Shown: one piece after another, positions 24,111-37,100 of the stretch
Layout: each line of letters opens with the position of its first letter
How positions within the stretch are numbered: position 1 is the first letter of the stretch
Origin: Tyto alba
Lineage: Eukaryota; Chordata; Aves; Strigiformes; Tytonidae
Length of the DNA: 64,000 nucleotides
Assembly: GCF_018691265.1 (NCBI RefSeq)
Contig: NW_024881324.1
Span: forward strand, 6,327,730 to 6,391,729
Reading direction: 5' to 3'
The notes under the pieces: generated by a model
The model's database searches: none
What the model was told of the DNA's origin: nothing
Seen by the model: the letters and a program-made list of their open reading frames with translations, nothing else
Translations under genes and position numbers: made by a program

Positions 24111-24914
24111 TTTTCCATTTTATAGCCTTTCTTCTTGTGTTTGGGTGTTCATTATTTTGCTAGTTGCTACACTAGCAAAAATATTAGTCAGTCTTATGTG
24201 GATATATTTTTTATTTTAGCATTAGGATATATCTGTTCTTGATTAATTTTAACTGCTTTGTTCTTATATAACTTCATAAGTATTGTATTTTTAGCAGCAA
24301 TATCGAAAACATGGCACTAAATGTGAAGGGAACATATATTTTTCATAGAACACAGATCCTTGAAGAAGCTATTAAAAGAAATCTCAAGGTAGGCATAGAT
24401 GGAAAATCCAAAGATAATGAAGTCAGGGAACTGTAGAAAACTGTTATTCATTTTCCCTTTAAATTGTTTAACAGTTTTGCTGCATTTTAGCACTTCAACA
24501 TTTCATGATTCTTTGAAAAAACTGCATAGAAAAAAGAAAAACCAGTTGCCAGAATACAGTCTAATCCTCTAAGACATCATAGAAAAAACATATAGTTGCC
24601 CTTGGGCTACTTGTTTCATAGATTTTCTTTGTTCTCTGGTGTCTACGGAGTAAGAAGTTTACAAGTCAGCAGGAACATCTAAACAAACACCTTGCTGAGG
24701 TCTTAGTGTGGCAAAGGAAAATCAGTCTGGAGTAGTGGTACTTTTCCTATTCCTACAGATTGACTTAAAATACACAAGCCATTTGGATATATGCAGATCA
24801 CAGTTGCCTTCATCTTTATACTATAATACATGGCTTAAAAAATGGGGTAAAGGGTGAAAAAAAAGCAAAGTAGTTCAGAAACACAAAGATCTAATTACAA
24901 ATGGCTGTCATGAG

Positions 24915-25015
24915 GGCTTATACTTACACAGAGCTTTAGTCTGTACTAGGTAATTTACCCTTTTGCCTGCAGAGGTAATTATATTCAACTTGTGAAGTGG
25001 GAAGAAAACTGCAAA
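24915..25015 (-). repeat. Possible MIR-like SINE relic
   Basis: Read on the minus strand, GCAGTTTTCTTCCCACTTCA, then a stretch with AATATAATTACCTCTGCAGG, then AAAGCTCTGTGTAAGTATAA follows the order of the MIR 3' half (cagtttcctcatctgtaaaa...aataataatacctacc...aaagcgctttgtaagt). It is degenerate and less certain than the copies at 24015 and 49425. Confidence 0.4.
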
Positions 25016-25696
25016 GGAAATGTTTTAAAATATAATTTCTGTTTCGCTATCAAATGATGCACTATCTTCTGAGGAGAAGGCCAGTGTGAACGAGATTGGC
25101 AGATACAGTAATAAGGATTTTTTCTGTTCCTGCCACCTGAGCCCTCTCTTACACTGTGACTTGCATGAAGGATAACGATATAACTGCGAGACCATCAGAG
25201 TCTGACTTCAGTCCTTCCATGGTTTTGAAATTCTCCAGCAGGCAGCAAAATTTCAACAACCAGGATCTTCAATTATGGGAGAACTGGAAGATTAATTTAA
25301 TGTGTTTAGATACTTGTCTTGCCATTGAAAATGTAATCTTCTTACTCAGGATACACCAGCTGCCTTGGGCATTAGAAAGAAAATGATTATTCTGCTATGC
25401 ATGGAATGGTGCACAGGATGTTGGTTGACAATAAAGAGAAATTATGGTAAAGCAAACATCAGCTTGTGGTTATGTTGAATCCTCGGCAAATGGCAGATGA
25501 CTCTCAACTGGCAAATCCTTTTATCGCTGGAGTTTTTACAGTAATCTCAAATCTCTCCTTTATCTGCTTGTTTTTTGGCTTAACACAGAGACTGATGACC
25601 AGTGAAGCAAAAGATTTAGTTTAAAGGTGTCAGCTAGTATCTACAACAGAGCTGCCACTGCTCTTCAAACTGGCTTTACAGATAAGAGTTGGCTGC

Positions 25697-25711
25697 TCAC
25701 CAGGTGGCCAC
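25697..25711 (+). promoter_or_regulatory. CTCF-like motif
   Basis: TCACCAGGTGGCCAC matches the CTCF core CCASYAGRKGGCRSY at 12 of 15 positions, including an exact CACCAGGTGGC core. Prediction only; single motif matches occur often by chance. Confidence 0.3.
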
Positions 25712-26177
25712 AACAATATTATTTGAGAAAATATCTTTAAGTGTTCATATTGGCAACTGGGCTACAGTATGCCATGCATGTGTCCAGAAATGTTATCTAA
25801 AGTCAGTGAGAGGTTAACAGTAAATATGTGCAGTTTGTATACAAGACACTATTCCAGGAGAACACTGTGGTTGGGTGGTCTGATTTAAGCAAACTGAATC
25901 CGGTCATGCATCATGAAGCTGCCTTTTTTCTGTCTTTTTCTTAACACAGATAATCCTTTTAGCTTTGTTGCATATAAGGTACTTTCTGTTTTTAATCCCA
26001 TGGCATTATATTTTAAAAGAGAAATAACAGGTCTCTGGTCTTTGTAGACTTCCACTTAGTTGATTTAGTCCCCTTGACTCTAGCCCTTCTTCACAGATTG
26101 CTCTTTTCACAAACTCTCTGTCTCCTCCTTCGGCACAGCATTCTGAAATGTTGCCGCAGCCCATCCATCCAGTGCAG

Positions 26178-26200
26178 TTTTATATATCTTATATATAAAA
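26178..26200. repeat. AT-rich inverted repeat, 10-bp arms
   Basis: Arms TTTTATATAT and ATATATAAAA are separated by CTT. A low-complexity cruciform-prone dyad. Confidence 0.7.
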
Positions 26201-29200
26201 TTATAGACAAACAAAGCCAGTCTTGAGTATAACCTGGAGACTGCAAGTATGTAGTTGACTGGGTGACACTATGTGGCCCTCACCAGCTCCTGGCTGCAGT
26301 GACCTGTTACCATATTGCATTTCTGACTGCTCCAACTGAGAGCTCTCTGCTCAAAGATCCACACTGACAGTCACTAATCTCTGAGTTCAATGCTAAATTA
26401 AATTCTTAAGGTACTATATTATTGTTCTTCTGTGTGTTACTGAAATAGCAGACCACGCAGTAAAACTAAGTTCACATTAGCCATTTCAGTTTCAGTAACA
26501 TTTTTGCCATTTTGGATAAGACGGGATAACATATCTCAAGTGACCACAACCAGTGTTTTCACAGAAGCAGTCTGAATCAAGATCAAAGCAGCACCTACTT
26601 GTTTTCACTCTTCTCATTGTCTGAAACTGATTTCTATTTCTTCTGCATTTTCTTGAGGTAGTTAAAAATAAATGATCAGTTTAAATAAACAATTTGAAAA
26701 GAAAAATAGATAGAAAGATTGACTCAATATTCAGAACATCAATATATTCTGAAGAGACTATCAGTAAATATATATTAAAAAAACATGATTTAAATTAATT
26801 TTAATTTTATATAGACTGATGAAAAAATCAGCAACCTTCCCAAGAATTTATTTCCTTAAGATTTTTCTTTAAAGATCGTATTTGTTGTAAAGAAGGTGTA
26901 TGATACACAAGGGAAAATGGATAGCTAGTACAAAATTCTCACTAAGAAATACCAAGATTAGAGTAGGAAGACTGTTGTGTCTTCCAATATTTTTACATTG
27001 CATATACCTGACATTTGGATTACATAATAAATATTCATGATCATGAGTTTATTCAAAAGGAATCTTTAAAAAGAGAAGGACATTCTATAGAATTATTTGG
27101 TTTGAAGAATGTAGGATTTCTCAGCACAAATGTCCCAGAGCTGCACATAAGCTGTACATATGGATGCAATGGCAATAAATCAGACACAAAAATGTGACAC
27201 TTGAAAGTAGACAGATTGCTTCTTTACACAATGTAATACCACATATTTCCCTGCTTTCCTAGAATTCCACTGACAACTTAAAGCTTTTAGAATAATGGGT
27301 TTTACACCTTGAACACATGCCACAGAAGGCTGAGGCAGGCACTGCACAGAATTTATTATATAGGCTGGAAACCTAGACATTTGGTTGCATCATATGAAAG
27401 AAACACATGTTCAGCAGATCCATCTGACATTTTCACACGTATTTCAAAAGATCTCTTCAACTTCCTCATGATTTTAGTCTACATTTTGTTCATTACTAAG
27501 TCCTGCAATTGCAGAACAAAAATTAATCAGAATCCCATTTACTTTCTGAAGAGCACTCAAAAGTCTATGATTTTAAATTAATTTATGCTAAGAGAAAAGC
27601 TCTTGTCTTTGTAAGTATAATTCCAAGCCATATAAATCAAAAGTAAAGCTTTAAACCCATAATGACCCCTTTTCCATCCAGTCTTAAATGGAATAATTAA
27701 GCAATAACTTCCATTCCATCTAAGTACATGCAGCAGTGATGGGTGTCTGCTTGCTGACTAAACCCTGAAGCATTTAATTGACCTGTGGGAGCTGATTATT
27801 GCAAGTACAGTCATATGGCATAGTAGCTATCTACTTTTTGCTAGAAGAAATCTTTCAAAGTAATTAATAGTTTTGGTAATTTAAAAAGATTATGCATAAC
27901 TATTCACCATGAAGAGACTTAAGCTGTAGTCAGCAAGCCTGATACAGATTTTTAAAGATAATAAAATCTGTAGGTGTACTCATTTGGGATGTAAATTTGA
28001 CTCTTCAGAGTAACAGGACAAAAATGAGTCATTGGCCAAGGGCTCAGTTCAGAACACATGAATTATGCCTGGATTTTCCTGGAGAGACAGACGATAAGGC
28101 ACCCCTCACTGACTTTGCTATTTATACCCCAGTAACAGTGTTAAGAAACTTGCTGGGTAAATTGGGCACACAAAATAAAATTCATACATTTGCAAACAGA
28201 ATACATGCTGCTTCATATACCCTTCCTAGTTGCACACAGGAATGGACCAGTATGAGAAAAGGCAGTCTTCTTGAAGCATGTGTTCAAAAGTAATGAGACC
28301 ATTGAGCACACAGAGAGATTAGGGACTCTATAGATAACGTAATATAAACTTGCCTTGCCTTGGCCAACCTCCACTGCAGACTCAAAGTGGATATATAATT
28401 GCTGGAAGAAAAAATCTGAAAAAAACCTTTTCTACTAAAAAGTCATGATGTTTGACAAAAACAAATTTAGGAGACATTTGATTGGAAGTTCTCTTCTGTT
28501 AAAAGGACAGTAAAATAAACTAAAGTATTGTGTCCATTGCTTCTTATTAATAGATACTGCCTTTGGAGTAGAGGGATCAAAAGCAGCCAAATGTTATGTT
28601 AACATGTCAATGCTCAGGTGATACCGAAATCCTCCTCAGCTAGACATTTAAAAACAACAAAGAAAAATTAACAGAAAGATTGGACTGCTAGGAATAACAG
28701 AGACTTTATATAGGCAACTGTCCTGCAAGAAGTACTTGAAAAATTGCAACATGTCAAAAATTCACAATTAAATATCCAGTCACAATCACAGAGTGCTTAG
28801 CATATTCGAAAATGAATACTATTTGGTTTTCTACCTAATAATCCTAAAAAATTTATCAGATCCAAAAACATCTTGGAAGAGAGGAGAAAACTTGGTAGCA
28901 ATTTTCAAAAAGAAAGCAAGCTCCTCCTACTAAACAGCTTCCTCTAAACCAAACTTTTATCTTAAAATAGCTAAAAAAAGATCCAAAGGTCATTGAAAAC
29001 CCAGTTCAGCAGTCCTCAAGGAATCATCTATATCCCTTGTCACTAATGCAGACCTTCAGATGGAAGTCTATCACAAACGGCTACTTAACAGATAACTCTA
29101 ACCACACAGACTTGGTGGAAATCAGATTATCAGAACTCTTGCCTTACAAAAATGAGCATGCTTAATTAGAAAAAGAAAGCTTAATGGCCAATTGTTTTAT

Positions 29201-29214
29201 TTTGACTAAGGAGT

Positions 29215-29233
29215 GGGATGTGGGAGGGAGGGG
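29215..29233 (+). other. Canonical G-quadruplex motif, plus strand
   Basis: Four G runs (GGG, GGG, GGG, GGGG) with loops ATGT, A and A fit G3+N1-7 exactly. The short loops predict a stable fold. On the sense strand of CDKAL1 this is the C-rich complement. Confidence 0.7.
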
Positions 29234-29489
29234 TACGGTGGCTGTGTTTGTTGACTTTTTTTTTTTTTTTAAACAGCTATCAAAAATTAAGGGGCAAGAG
29301 AAAACTCTTAAATACAATTAATACTTGTTGGTAAAGCACTTTATACAATAATGCATAAATTATCCTTGAATAATTATCCTTGACAAGAATAGTGGTATGC
29401 CCTGGTAATGGAAGGAGAATTGTTTATAAGAGAGGAGCTGCAATATCTCAGGTTTGCTGGAAGCATCAGATGGAAAACTTCAGCTATCA

Positions 29490-29840
29490 GTTACACATCC
29501 ATCTTTATTTAATATATTCATACATGATCTGGAAAAGGGAGTATGTAATATAGTACTGAAATTCACGGAGGAAATTAAAATGGAGGGGATATGCAAACCC
29601 TAGTAAGAGAAAACAAATTGAACTATGTACAGAAAAACAAGATCCCCATTTTGAAAACGTCAACTAATCTATTTGGAAAAATGTAATCTAAAACACAGAT
29701 GCTCTCTGGGAAACTTGGAAAGCAACAATGCTGAAAAAGACTGTTGGGAGACAAGAACACTGGACACGAATTTGTAACATGATACAGTGGTGGAAAATCA
29801 CACAGGCCTACATTATTTCAGAATAAATACGCATAACATT
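29490..29840 (+). mobile_element. Old degenerate CR1-type LINE fragment
   Basis: The conceptual reading around 29508-29585 gives FNIFIHDLEKGVCNIVLKFT, matching the CR1 reverse-transcriptase stretch FNIFINDLD.G......KFADDTKL. Further on, at about 29715-29760, CTTGGAAAGCAACAATGCTG, then AAAAAGACTGTTGGGAGACA match the CR1 'LESS.AEKDLGVLVD' region. It is interrupted by stops and indels and is much older than the copies at 4160 and 16265. Ends are approximate. An L2-clade origin cannot be excluded. Confidence 0.6.
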
Positions 29841-29951
29841 TATATCATGAGTATGGCACTGAGCCCTTGAGCCTAAACATTCCTTCAGGGCCTTGAAAAG
29901 AGAGTTGTATTTTCTTACTCTCAAAACCAAAACTACTAATGCTTTTTCACA

Positions 29952-29970
29952 CCCCCCCACCCCACCCACC
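29952..29970 (-). other. G-quadruplex motif on the minus strand
   Basis: The plus strand has C runs of 7, 4 and 3 and a final CC, separated by single A residues. The minus strand is therefore GGTGGGTGGGG followed by T and seven G. It can form a two- or three-tier quadruplex in the CDKAL1 sense strand and intronic RNA. Confidence 0.6.
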
Positions 29971-32061
29971 TGCCTTTTTGAAAGTTTTACTAAATTAAAC
30001 CTACACTAAACTAGAGATGTCTGTAATTTTCTAAGGCTTATTTTGTCTGGATTGAAAAGAATATAAAGCACATAAAAATAGACAATAACATGTGAACAGT
30101 GTTCTGATTTGTGGTCACTGGACCTGGGCTAATGCTTTCCCATTTAGACATAAAATTAAAGAAAAATTTTAGAATTCTGAGAAGAACAATTAACACTGGA
30201 AATCTGGAGATGATAAGTAAAGAGGAGAGATCAGAATACTGATAAAGACAAGGGAAAAAGAGCAACAAGAAGTAATGAGTCTGCACAGCACCTTTGGAAG
30301 CTATAGTAGGGCAAAAACACCTGTCAAGGAACCTCAGAGTATGGGTCAATTAAAACCAGACCAATCAAAATACTAGAAAAAGATTCTGTGCCATGCGAGT
30401 CTTTATTATTGCACGATACACCATCTAAAATAATTATTTTCCATGTGTAGCTTCATTTTAGGATTGTTTAGTTTGAATAGGAACTACATTTTAAAAATAA
30501 AAAAGTCATTCTCAGCATGCATTTAGAATTTTTCTTAAAATTACTACTCCTTTGGTTACTTCTAATGTTGGTTTCTGCTCTAGCACCATGTCATGCCTTT
30601 GAATGCCAGGTGGTAACAAGGCCCCTAAGAAAGAATGTCTAATTTCATCCTGAATGACACAAAATTGGGTGGTTGTATTTTAAAGGAAAATCCTTTTTTC
30701 TTTTTTTCTTCAGTGCCATCAACTTTAACCATGTTGCTTAGTACCTGAAACCTGCCTACCAATCTTTCTGCTTGTATTAGCAGTCTGCTTGTCTTGTTTT
30801 GATATTACTTTTTTAAAAATCAAAGTAACTTTTCTTTCTCACACTTAAGGAACACTAGATACACTTCATTATTACAAATACTCAAATGAAGATGAATTTT
30901 GCAGAAAATAATAGTTTGTTATCTAATCTGTATGGTGTCTGGCACCACTCGTGTACAAGTGAGCAGAAAAAGGCCTTGGAATTCTGTCCAAAAGAAAATT
31001 GGCCAAGATTATTTTACACAGCACTAATTTTTATCACCCTTCACTTGACTTCAAGAGTTTAAGTTATAAAGAATCAAATACTTTTAGCACTTTTCTCCGA
31101 AGTTTGTTTGGGTGAGAAATGGATGCTTAATCCCAACACATATTGACCTCTCTTGCTTAGCTTCATAATTTATGTGGAGTAGAAAATGTCACAAACCCTA
31201 TGCTATTATGTAAAAATAATAAGCAATATATTTTTCTCCTTAAATACAGGAGCAAGTTTGGCAAGTACGAAGCAGCAATGAGATGGAAAGTCAGTGGCAT
31301 GTGCCCATCTTTAATGTCAAATCCTCCAACATCCATGCTTCTCTTTTAACCATATTTTTAGAAGAAATAAGCATAAAAGAGGCTTGTTCTGAGTTTGCAT
31401 TATGAATACAGTTTTTCAGGCAGTACTGGTCCATATTCTCTGATGTGCTACGAATATACCGCTGGATGACAGAAGCTCTATAAGGTGTCAATGAACCAAA
31501 CCATTCCAACTTTCAGATCATATATTCATTCAGTTGCTTAGATTATAATAAGAGAAGTAGTGGAAGAAAAACAGATTATGGCATTTCTAATGCTAATTTG
31601 CTCATCTGCAGCTGCAAAAGTAAACTTTCTGGATTTTGGGCGGAAAGATCCAGTCTAGTATAATTTTCCTGTCTGACATTAGCCAGCACTCAGACAATGA
31701 AAGGTTCAAGTTCTCTAGAAGCTAGAATTGCACTTTGGATTCACTGAAATGTTACTGGAAAAATTTGCAAGAGTCATCTTCAACACAAACTATTCTGTCC
31801 CAGCTCACAACCTAGCTGTATTCCCAAGATATGTATTTGTATACTTCAGGGAGTAGCTAACAGTAAACTTTACTTGGCAAAAGGCTGCAGCCACTCTTGG
31901 AAGGTTATTTAAGCCACAATTGGCTGGGTTTACTTTTGCTAACTCTGCATTCACAAGCTGTCCTCTAGCCCAGATGACAAATAAACAAAGGAGTAATTTT
32001 GAACTTCTGCCTGCTTGCAACTCAAGTATCTAAAAAGGCAATAGCGCTAGCAAGCATCAAT

Positions 32062-32185
32062 ATGTTGCCATTTTTCTCACATGGAAAAACTGAGACATAG
32101 GCTGAGAAGAAATATCTAACATTTAAGAAAAAAAGCCCAGATAGAGCCTCCCAGGCTTTTGATTCCATAGGTGTGCTAAGCACAG
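32062..32185 (-). repeat. MIR-like SINE relic, reverse orientation
   Basis: On the plus strand, GCCATTTTTCTCACATGGAA, then AAACTGAGACATAGGCTGAG match the reverse complement of the MIR core (ccattttacagatgaggaaactgaggcacagag). The following CCCAGATAGAGCCTCCCAGG, then CTTTTGATTCCATAGG fits the MIR 'agccaggactagaacccagg...tgattcc' part. Decayed and immobile. Confidence 0.6.
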
Positions 32186-34147
32186 GCAATCTCTGCAGCC
32201 AAGCACATTTCCAAGGACATTTGCTCTGTGATGAATCCACCTAACAGAATTATGCAGTAGTCTGCCATCCTGAAATACCAAACTATTTCTGAGTCTCACT
32301 ACCCAAAACCCCGTGTCCCAACAAGCCTTCTGAAGATAAATAAAGACATTCTTTCCTGTCTTTTAATATCAGTCCTTTCAGACTATTTAAGTGCAAGCTA
32401 CAATGACTAAAAACTTCTTTAGAATATCTGATACGCAGCTGAAATTGTGCTAAAAAATCCATTTACTTTGAAGGCACTGGAAAACTCCCCAGTTTGAAGT
32501 AGAAAAAGGGACATGGTAACAACAAAAAAAAAATCTACTTAGAATTGCTTGGTTTCTCTCTAATTACATTTCTTAATGATCAAGCCTACACATCATTTCA
32601 GGGAGACTATCTGAATGCAAAGATCATTTAGCTATATCAGTAAGTCCAACATAAATCCTCCTGTATTTCTTGATCCATACCCACACATTCCAGTTCAGGT
32701 TGTGTCTAAAGAAGACATGTCACTGTCAGTGTAAGTTCACAGTTCACCCTCATTTTTAACCTTAAAAATCTAACCAGAGCTGATAACCTCTCTTCCAAGT
32801 CAACATGTATTTTGCTGGATCAATCCAACCCCTTTGCCTTTAATAGAACCCTGCAGCAGCTGGTTTCAAACTGTTTGAAACCTTGGAGATCAAAGTTTGA
32901 TGAACCCCTGTCATTCTCCCAAAGAATTAAGGTCTGTGAAGAATGTACCTCCTCAGGCTCAGATTTCAGAAATACAGCGACTGAAACGAACAGAATTTGT
33001 TTATTAGAAAACTGTGTCAAGCATATTCAGAATGCTAGAGTAGGCATTTTCTATTAAATAGATGCTTTCACCAAAGATGTACAGTCATCCTCACAACAAA
33101 TTAATTTGCTAGAGTCTGCAAGGCAACTGGATTCTTCACAGATAATATTGATGAAAATCACTTACTACTAATAGTTTACATACATAGCATGTGGCTGTGC
33201 AGAGTAATGTGATAGCCTCGATTAGATTCAGATTTTATGTATATATGTGAATTGCTCTTTTCCCTTTCTAAATTATCACTCAGTATGTGTAAAACTGACA
33301 TACTGGCATAAACCACATACAATAATTTGAGGTTTCTCTTGTCAGCCAGATGCTATTTATCATGCTACCTTTCAGCAGAGCTCAATATACCACAGAATTC
33401 TCTTAATAATCACTAGGTTGCCCTTCATCATTCAATAGAAAACACCTACTACATATTTTGATTGTAACCTAACTAACCAGAAAGCATGACTGCCAACCCC
33501 TGAAACAGTCTGATAACTTAAAGAGTGAAGCAAGCCACCATCAAAAGTACTTCAAGAAAAAAAAAAAAATCTGTGAAAACAAGTCCTGTCTCTCTTATTG
33601 GAAGCTTTGTAGGTAGGGTAGACATTTGTATTTATATGTTCAATTAGCAAAAAGGGGGTTTGTATTTGCTTTTGCTTTTAAATGAAAAGATTCTTTCCTT
33701 TAACCCTACAGTTCAGAATTTTTTTCCCTCCAAATGCACCTTTCGCTATACAATGACAACAAATGCATTAGAGATTTACTGAAGTCCAAAAAATTATTCT
33801 AGGTGATACATTACACAAGCTAATTAAGGTACATAGAAGGTAATGTCAGATTTGTTTTTTAAAATGCCAGATGTATACCTAACTATTTTTACAAATGTAA
33901 AATCTTTTCATTTTCAGCTACCTTCTTCTCTGAGTTAAGACATGTAGGTATGTGTGTGTACAACTGATCAGCCATAATTTGAATTTGCTCTGCCTTATAC
34001 ATCTGTACAAACATGCACACACAGACATGCATTCTAAATCCCACCCCAATGTGTAATTCTTCATCATTTCTATTTATTTGTGATATGGTCCTGGAAGACC
34101 AATCTCTCTTCAAAGTATTTCACGTACCATATGCAACCTCCCGTGAG

Positions 34148-34172
34148 AAAAAAAAAAAAAAAAAAAAAAAAA
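34148..34172. repeat. Poly(A) run of 25 with A-rich tail
   Basis: Twenty-five A residues, then CCTGCTT, then a second A-rich stretch with C interruptions to about 34198. No retroposed gene was recognised immediately upstream on the plus strand. Confidence 0.95.
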
Positions 34173-34198
34173 CCTGCTTAAAAAAAACAAACAAAAAA

Positions 34199-37100
34199 GC
34201 CAGAAAAAGCACATTATCATTTAAGGATCACCATGTAGTAGAAAGCTGCAAAAGAGGCAAACAGGTGCATCAAAATTTTTATGTTCAGCATTACTCAGGG
34301 CCCTCCTGCCCCTCCTGCATGCTATGCGGATTCAGTCACCTTAACACAAGAACAGAGCCGACTCATTAGACTGAGTAGCACGGCTGAAATACCTGCTCCC
34401 TCTTCCAACGCAGTGGCGTTTTAGAAAAAACCTGCACACACATTCTAGTGGACCTCTCCCCCTGAATATTCCTTCTCCATACAATCATTTAAACGCACTA
34501 ATGTGTTTGTTAGATGTAGCAACTGAGCATCTGTAAGAACACGCGTAGTTCATAAACAGGGTGGCTGATGCATTGGCTGCTCCATTCACACACCAGGCAA
34601 CCATCAGCGACAAAGTGCACTTCAGGTGGAATATTCACTCCGTGTATGAATTCCTTCAGTTAAAGGAGAAGAACATACGCTATGGGACACCTAAGTTTCT
34701 GCTATTCTTTACATGATATGTCACGAATTATATTCTTTATTTTTGCTTGGTTTACAAGCTGGAAAGTATTTTTTGTGTTGCTAGTGTGCTATGTTTTGAC
34801 TAAATTTCAGAATTGGCTTCCTTGCTAAGGATCCTTAATAGATAAAAAGCAGCAAATCTTACCATATAAAATTTGGCAGGAAACAATTTCTAGCTCAGCA
34901 TTCTCTACTCAGGGAGTCACAAACAATGAAATCCTTATTCAGAATATCAAATAGTTCTAAATATAAAAAGGTAACATGCTAATCACTTATACTATTTTGT
35001 CTGGTGTTATTTCATAACCCCCAAATTTTCACACTGTAGGAAGGCAAAGTTTATTTTTAATGAATGTAGAAAGAAAAAAAGAATTACTAGTATATGCCAA
35101 ATTTACTTAGCTACTTTCTACAGTGGCATATCACATTTAACCGCAAAGTGTAATCTTCCTCCATGTTCTCCATCTAATTATTTAATTTTATGTAGTCCTA
35201 GAATTAATAAACAAAACATTGTATTTTTTACATTATTTTTATAATGCATTTCCCATACTGGTGATGTCTAAGAAGTTGTACAAGTGGCAAACACAGAAAG
35301 AAGCGTATCTTTGTCATCTCTGAAACTGCTATACTAGTGGAATAACCTCTCAGAATTTCATAAGAGAAGCTCTAACGTTGAACTCTGAGCTCGGATGTCC
35401 AACTTGAGGTTGTGCAGCAAATCAAGACCCATAATCAAACAGAAATTGTTTTTATTTGTGGTGAGCACAAAAGCTCAGTATCTTTACAAATCAGATCCTA
35501 CAGTCACAGTGTATACTGTCAGAGAAATTTTAAGGTAATTCTTTAGATTCTAGTTTCCAAATATAATTTTACATTACTATTTTAAGTAGATAACTACAGT
35601 ACAGTAGGGTGTGTTACAAATATTGCTCTTAGGAAGAGTCCCTTTAACAACCTCAGTAAGAACTACATGACATATTTCTAAATCAATCTACACTGAAGAA
35701 TAAACTCATTATTATCAGCTCTTCATTATTTTTATGCAAAGGAATTGTCTGAAACACTCGCTAACAAGCACGGGTTTCATTCAAATTCTGTTTATACTTA
35801 TCCACGTACAATGTGGTCACATCAGCCTGAGTAGAATATGGAAACTTCAAATTCAGCCATGCTGCCCCTATTTGCATAACGAAGAACAACCTGGTAAATC
35901 CCTCAAGCCACAGATTACTGAAGTCTAGAGAAGTCAAACAAGGCACCCATTAAGTGCTTTTCTGAGACTCAACAGAATACAGCATTTCACAAGCAAAAAT
36001 ACCAGAGGAGTTGTTGGGCAGGGATGCAGAGCAGGTTAACACTTACTGGAGGCACAAGCAGTGCTGTGAAGTGCCAACGTTCAGGATGTAAGCTCCCCAT
36101 ACGGCCAGTGGAGGGAGGCTGAGTCAGAAGACGATGATTTAGTGACAAACCTAAGATCGCAGAAGATGCTTGAGGCATCTGTGCCTTTATATGTCAGGGC
36201 ATTTTTATAGCAGAAGACCTGCACATAGAGGGGGCTGTACTGGTAAAACTCGACAGGTGCATATGTGTGCGAATTCTGTGCAAATGTAAACATAAGGTTT
36301 TTTTAAATGCATGCACCCATAGTATTTTTCATTAGCTTAAAGCTACAACAGTAGAGAAACTGCAACATGCTGGATTCCCACTGCTGGGTCTCAGCTTTTA
36401 GTAGAAGACTGGATGACTGAACAGACATTCCAATTAATATAAGTGAAAAAAAATTAAAGAGGTAGAATAAAGAAATACAGTAAACCTGAACACTTCAGAA
36501 CTGAAAAACCTGTGACAGGATTTTTTTTCCCTGCAAAGGTTTGCTGTAGCTTTGTTAACATGTGCAAAAAAGTTTATATCATCTAGGGAAACCACTATGT
36601 AAACCTGTAAGTGGAAAGAGTGGAAATACCATGGGAACACACCTAGCAAAGCCATGAGGTTTCATGCCGTCACACTTTGGGACATTTTAGGAAAAGAGAA
36701 AAAAGATGGGCAGGAACAGCCTGTCAACATGGGAAGTCAGAAGGTTTGGGAAAGCCACCAAAATGGCTGAGTGACCGAGAAGGGTGAAATCTGATCTGTA
36801 ACAGAAGGCGCTGCTGCCCACTGCCCCCGAAGTCACCGGTGCGGCTGCTGCCGGGACTGCTGCCTTCATCACCACTGTTCGGTGGTTTCCCCCTGTGTAA
36901 TGCAGAGGTGGCATATCAGATCCCTGCAGATGCTGGGAGCTGAGGGCAACAGACAGAAAAGCTTTGACATTCTGTCATGGAGATGACAGGACAAAACAGC
37001 CTGCAATAAACAACAGTTTGAGCAGGATAATTCGATGCATTGAGTTCTTAAGCCTTTCCAGATGCTGAACTCAGCTTGGGATGTGAGATAAGGGGACAGC

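Larger units (their letters stand above)
24111..29489 (-). other. CDKAL1 intron sequence
   Basis: AT-rich intron around the possible MIR relic at 24915-25015. It includes a CTCF-like motif at 25697-25711, an inverted repeat at 26178-26200, a quadruplex motif at 29215-29233 and a T15 run at 29256-29270. No exon was recognised. Confidence 0.6.
29841..34147 (-). other. CDKAL1 intron sequence
   Basis: AT-rich intron. At about 30620-30690, CTGAATGACACAAAATTGGG, then TGGTTGT resembles the CR1 'DDTKLGG' stretch and may be another very old fragment. The MIR-like relic at 32062-32185 lies here. No exon was recognised. Confidence 0.55.

Noticed and set aside
24608..24660. Minus-strand RHQRTK reading resembling the KKQRTK motif expected just before the TRAM exons
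   Set aside because: The following residues (KIYETSS) do not continue the CDKAL1 sequence and there are no matching splice sites. A six-residue coincidence.
28050..28110. Plus-strand DFPGETDD reading, like the GFPGET motif of radical-SAM methylthiotransferases
   Set aside because: It is on the wrong strand for the gene and the neighbouring residues do not match.
34148..34198. Poly(A) tract as the tail of a processed pseudogene
   Set aside because: No recognisable coding sequence lies immediately upstream, so it was left as a simple repeat.
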